Assembly: GCA_030248215.1 (NCBI GenBank)
Contig: JASANG010002386.1
Location: 1 to 64,000, forward strand
From: Enoplolaimus lenunculus
Taxonomy: Eukaryota; Nematoda; Enoplea; Enoplida; Thoracostomopsidae
Direction of reading: 5' to 3'
DNA length: 64,000 nt
Shown here piece after piece: positions 60,201 to 64,000 of this stretch. Numbering within the stretch: the stretch's first letter is position 1; the number at the start of each line of letters is the position of its first letter. Under the pieces are notes generated by a model. It was not told the origin of the DNA. It ran no database searches and worked only from the letters and a program-made list of their open reading frames with translations. The translations under genes and the position numbers were made by a program.

Positions 60201-61877
60201 ATTCGTCTGTAGTGTTGTGATGGAACACGCGATTGAAGCAATTGATTACGGCAAACGCCTGTAAACAATGACTGGCACCAATAGGAAGAGTGCATCGTTT
60301 TGAGGATAACTCTTGTCTATTTATTCACTTAAACAGTGCTTAACCCATTAATGACGAGTAGCACAGGTCTTCGTGCCAGCATATTTTAACTCCTATAGTT
60401 TTTCCATGTGTTTAGCTAACTAGTCTTAATTTTATATCTGATTGTTTATAGTGTTACTACGTATTATATTACATGCATAAATACTGTATTGGAATATTCT
60501 TGGTAAAGTATCGCTTACTATTACGACACCTGTTTGGCATTCAAAATCGAGAGTGATGAACGATCTTATATACCTGTTTGTTAAAAGCATGTTTTTTACT
60601 GAGCTGGAATGGTGCCCAAAATACGTATGTGGTGTGTTCCATCTTTTTTAAATAATATGCTTGTCAGCCGCGAATGCACAAAAATCTGCATGCAGATTTT
60701 TTCATAGAACAATCACTCATTATACTCAAACAAATCATTGCAAACAAGTAATGCTGGAAAGTTGCCCAAATTACGTATGTGGGGCATTCCAGCTTTAATA
60801 TGTAAGCATATACGGCAAACTGAAATACAAGAACTTTGGGGTCCATGATTTATTCGGCACAGGTGGACCTTAAATATTCGTTTCAGGTGGGTATATAACT
60901 TGTTTTTCCAGCTAAAATTAGTCATGTGCCGATGCCGGTACGGATGCTGATTCTTATTTTTCAATTTTACCGAACATATGCCAGTTTTAATTTTAATACA
61001 CGATTATCACGATTATTAATGAGCTGATAGAATTACTGCATTACATCATAAGCGCAAAAGCTTAAATCCGGTCAACCATGAACGGTCGTAATTGATGGCA
61101 ACAGTTCATTTCAATTAATTTTTTCAAATACAAACGAAAGACACGTAAAGTCATCTGATATTTGGATTTTAACGAGATTTAAAACGCGAAGTTGAAATTG
61201 TTCGCCCACCCAGCGTACACCCCTGTTTCTAAAAACGTACCAGTCACATCCACTGCGGAAACGTGATTTTTGTGTTGTTTAATAAATGCTATGTATGATT
61301 TTTGCCATTTGAGAGCATCCGGTGTGTTTGGCAAATAGTAATTGTGTAACCAGCCGGATACTGAATCGATTGTGTCGCCTGGAAAAATATACAACGAGCT
61401 AAGCTGAAATGTTATTGTACAAATGGAATCGGCATTACGTATGCACTGGCCAATCGGTTTTAGTCCACCTTGAAAATAAGGCGGAGTCAGGCAAAAACGC
61501 AACGCGCGCTGGTACATTTTGCATCATGCAACTACGCGGAACTTGCTGATTCTCGCGTCTGTAGAGTCATCATCGACTGTGCGTATAACCCCACCATTTT
61601 CGCAGCTGAAAAATAAAATTTTACAAAAATGTGACTGTTTCGGGTGTGGTATTAAGTAAATATTCTCCATTAGGATTGCGCTATACTTGACCCGATCCAG
61701 TGCACACGCCAAGCAGCAAATAGATTTTGCCTATATTTTTGTTGGCAACTCGTAGCGGCGGGTGGCGGGGTCGTGAGGCACAATGAAGTATAGCGCAACC
61801 TTTGGTTCAACGGGGCAGACTTTAAGCGATGTAGTTATCGTGCATGTGTATGTGTTTTACCTTGTTCGTTGTTGGAG

Positions 61878-61933
<56 letters not shown>

Positions 61934-63952
61934 AATGCGTCCGAACGATGAAACCAAACTCAGTGACCGGCGTCCAATAATAGTTACTGGCCATGTGAAC
62001 AGACCTGGTGTCGATTGTTGTTTTAGTGCAAATACCAACTCGAGAAGCGTTGATACTGAAGCCGTTTCACACACTGAACAGTTGAGGGATCGGATTAGAC
62101 CGCTGTCTTAAATGTGAATATATTAGTCTGCAAGGGGGGTGGGGTGGGTTACACCGGGGTTGTATGTACCTTCCGCGAAAGGAACTGAGGAAAGTTTAAG
62201 ATCATGTTAAGTATTGGTAATAAAAATACTAGTCGTCCAACTTTATAAAAAATCTGTATGCAAATTTTCTAATTATGAACAATCCTATTTATATGCTATG
62301 AAACTATTGTAAACAAAGTAGGCTGGAAACTTGCCCAAAATACGTACGTATGTGGTGTGTGTCAGCTTTAATTATATAGATAATAAAATAATACGAAAAA
62401 TCGCACAATGCTGTGTGCAATAGAGCACAGGCGTTTTGGACGAAATCACGGCATCGTCACTGTGTATCTGGGAACTTGCGACTGCAAGGTGCCAATTTTG
62501 AGTTAGTTCGAGTTAGTAAGAGTTATGCTAACTTATGTATAGAGGAACATTTTCGGTACAGGTATGCTATAATGCCCAACTGATGCCGGTTTTGCGCGAA
62601 AACAAACCTTGTGCAGCTTATATTTCACAAATAAATCTTGACTGTGAAAATGAGCGATGATTCGCGCAACAGATACACGTGCAAGTTTTTTTTGCAGCTG
62701 CAAGTTTTACTAAAATGGAATGGTTTCCGGCCGAAACTTACGCCTTTGAATCAGGGTGGCAACAAAGGTTCGGATTCGGTCAAATCGTGGATACCGACCC
62801 ACCCTGCTTTGAATCGGTGCTTATTAGTCGAACGACAACTTACAAATGTCAATGTACGATGGCGTTGTTCGTCGTCCAGTTGTTGTTAATTCAAACAGTA
62901 TTGATTTGTGAAGTTTATCGATTTCACTAATTGCACGCTGTGTTAGTAGATTGCTGCCGTCGCTCGCTGTTGCTATGATCTAAAAAAATATATTATAAAA
63001 TACCGGAACCGGAAACTTAAACAATGCCAGAGCTGGAACTGGAAAACAAAAATAGTTGTTACCGAAAAGTTTCGTTTTAACGCTATTTAAGTACGGGCGA
63101 TTTTTGGCTAAATTTAAATCGAAAATGTAAAATAATGCATGTCTTGGAACCGCTACCTTAACCTTAAACGGAGGAATTTGAATTGTGTCGGATATCAGGG
63201 AGGAATTCGAATGCTATCGGATATCAAGTTTAGTATCCGGCAACAAAACAACCGACATTTATATTCGACACTGTGATGTCCGGTGTAAACCAAACCGGAT
63301 ACTGGAGATTTTCGATTGTGGACATGCGTATTTTGAATCTGTTTGTTAAAACTGGATATTGTATACAGTTTGCTTGCGATTGCATTTTAATTTGCAAGTC
63401 AAGAAACTTTCCACACGAGATTAAACTAGCAATCTAATGCTAAGCTGCGGGAATGAAACAGTTCAAACAGTGCACGATATTTAGATGCTATATCCGGTCA
63501 ACATCCGGTTACTGTAAAAAATTGACTATCCGGGTTCGATGAATTACTATTCGATAGAAAAACCGCTGCGACCAAATGTACAACAGCCAATCGTGCGCGT
63601 ACTTGGCACCAGCTGTAGTTGCCAGCGATTAATTCGTTATCGAGTATTCCTGTAAACAGCCGTTGGAGTCCGTTGTTTGGCTGTTTGTCGTTTGGATGAA
63701 TTTGGTTGGTTGTTGTTGTTGTTGTTGTTTTGTTGATTTTTGGCGATGTTAATGCGTGACTGCTTAAGAATGATGGTGATATTCGGGTGCAGTTATAAGC
63801 ATCGCTGAGCGTTGTGAGCTTGTCACGTGAGTATACAATGAGCGCACGTGCGTTCACGCTTGATCGACCGCATAAATTTATGAATGGACGTTGAGCACAA
63901 GATTCAAATTGTGACAACGCCACGATGACGTCACACAGCATTCGGTCTTCGC
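57210..63952 (-). CDS. Patched-related (PTR) family protein with no visible membrane block (5' end beyond window)
   Basis: Seven phase-consistent exons: 63952-63603, 62979-62844, 62073-61861, 61468-61241, 60258-60124, 59343-59107 and 57949-57210 (stop), about 679 residues. Exon 2 has ATASDGSNLLTQRAISEIDK, the start of ectodomain 1 in PTR/NPC1-type proteins; exon 3 follows with LCETASVSTLLELV; exon 4 has GGLKPIGQ and TPDALKWQKSYIAFIKQHKN. Exon 5 starts ectodomain 2 (MSRLFWPVGAQIEFTVENI, SLNDPN). Exon 6 has GSIVFWFDSFTTFL and CDILWDN; exon 7 has ESILALRFRAA and ISIYINPFEYKL. Relatives have a five-helix sterol-sensing block between the ectodomains and a helix bundle after the second. Neither is seen here. 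Exon 7 instead runs into an Asn/Asp/Lys-rich tail. Exon 1 is unlike the family. Full-length PTR proteins are RND-type transporters or receptors; the role here is unknown. Confidence 0.7.
58165..58620. repeat. ccggttccgg-type dispersed repeat
   Basis: ccttccggttccggta at the left, with ttttggttccggtaatcat and cgtaacaggaacatgaaccg further on. Partly inverted halves, bounded by gggtgcaaccag and ctggtatttagc-like words. Intron of the Patched-related gene. Confidence 0.6.
61674..61803. mobile_element. Short element with attgcgctatact inverted ends
   Basis: Left ggattgcgctatacttgacc, right gaagtatagcgcaacctttg, inverted, 130 bp. Contains ggcgggtggcggggtcg and is related to the cgccgtccgtcacc repeats. 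In an intron of the Patched-related gene. Confidence 0.7.
61879..61934. repeat. (GTT)n run coding for poly-Asn
   Basis: About 19 GTT triplets. On the minus strand they are AAC codons in exon 3 of the Patched-related gene, giving a poly-Asn stretch between SSFGRI and SNNEQ. Confidence 0.9.
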
Positions 63953-64000
63953 CTGAAATCGTCACCGTGGTCGCTATTTTAAAAGTGATCGGTTTTCAAA

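Noticed and set aside
60664-60846. Possible membrane exon (FQFAVYAYILKLECP...) between the two ectodomains of the Patched-related gene
   Set aside because: Most of it is a copy of the ccaaaatacgtatgtgg hairpin repeat found also at 54163 and 62318; no sterol-sensing motif.
61869-62111. Plus-strand poly-Leu frame resembling a membrane segment or signal peptide
   Set aside because: It is the complement of the poly-Asn codon run in exon 3 of the minus-strand gene, which has matching splice phases on both sides.
1-64000. CRISPR arrays, bacterial operons or Shine-Dalgarno-led genes
   Set aside because: Spliced genes, eukaryotic protein families and repeats of MITE/SINE type show this is eukaryotic nuclear DNA; the regular repeats have no unique spacers.

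Overview
The window is AT-rich eukaryotic DNA. Its genes are split into short exons by introns that end in T-rich acceptors (mostly tttcag or tttag) and begin with gtaag- or gtacg-type donors. These splice signals, degenerate TTAGGC-like arrays, two DEG/ENaC channel genes and a Patched-related gene suggest a nematode or a close ecdysozoan relative. No ribosomal or mitochondrial sequence is present to settle this. I found no operons. Most of the DNA between exons is short non-autonomous repeats (MITE-like elements with inverted ends, tRNA-derived SINE-like units, minisatellites). I saw no convincing transposase or reverse transcriptase.

Layout. 1-952 is an 18-19 bp minisatellite. It is followed at about 1045-1392 by a piece of a DEG/ENaC gene end. 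2460-10603 (+) is DEG/ENaC gene A, with a 1.1 kb inverted-repeat element carrying the same minisatellite in one intron. 11321-11397 (+) is an orphan signal-peptide exon. 16310-17494 (+) is a two-exon gene for a small secreted cystine-knot protein of Spaetzle/neurotrophin type. 20574-27833 (-) is DEG/ENaC gene B, convergent with gene A and with matching intron phases. 28-32.7 kb is repeats. 32799-34647 (-) is a two-exon rhodanese-domain gene. 36481-43861 (-) is a sulfotransferase-like P-loop gene whose first exon is not identified. 47080-55772 (+) is the first 14 exons (about 519 codons) of exocyst subunit Sec15/EXOC6. 57210-63952 (-) is a seven-exon Patched-related gene, open at its 5' end at the window edge.

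Splice joins were tested by phase. For gene B (partly), the cystine-knot gene, rhodanese, sulfotransferase-like, Sec15 and Patched-related genes, adjoining exon phases agree, which is the main support for these models.

Points of most interest: (i) the minisatellite unit joins an E2F-like box to a CHR-like box and lies inside a mobile-looking element; (ii) the Patched-related model joins ectodomain 1 to ectodomain 2 with no sterol-sensing membrane block in between; (iii) a 43 bp array repeats a splice donor of gene B seven times; (iv) a small Spaetzle-like gene sits between the inverted channel pair; (v) Sec15 breaks off where the antisense Patched-related gene begins.
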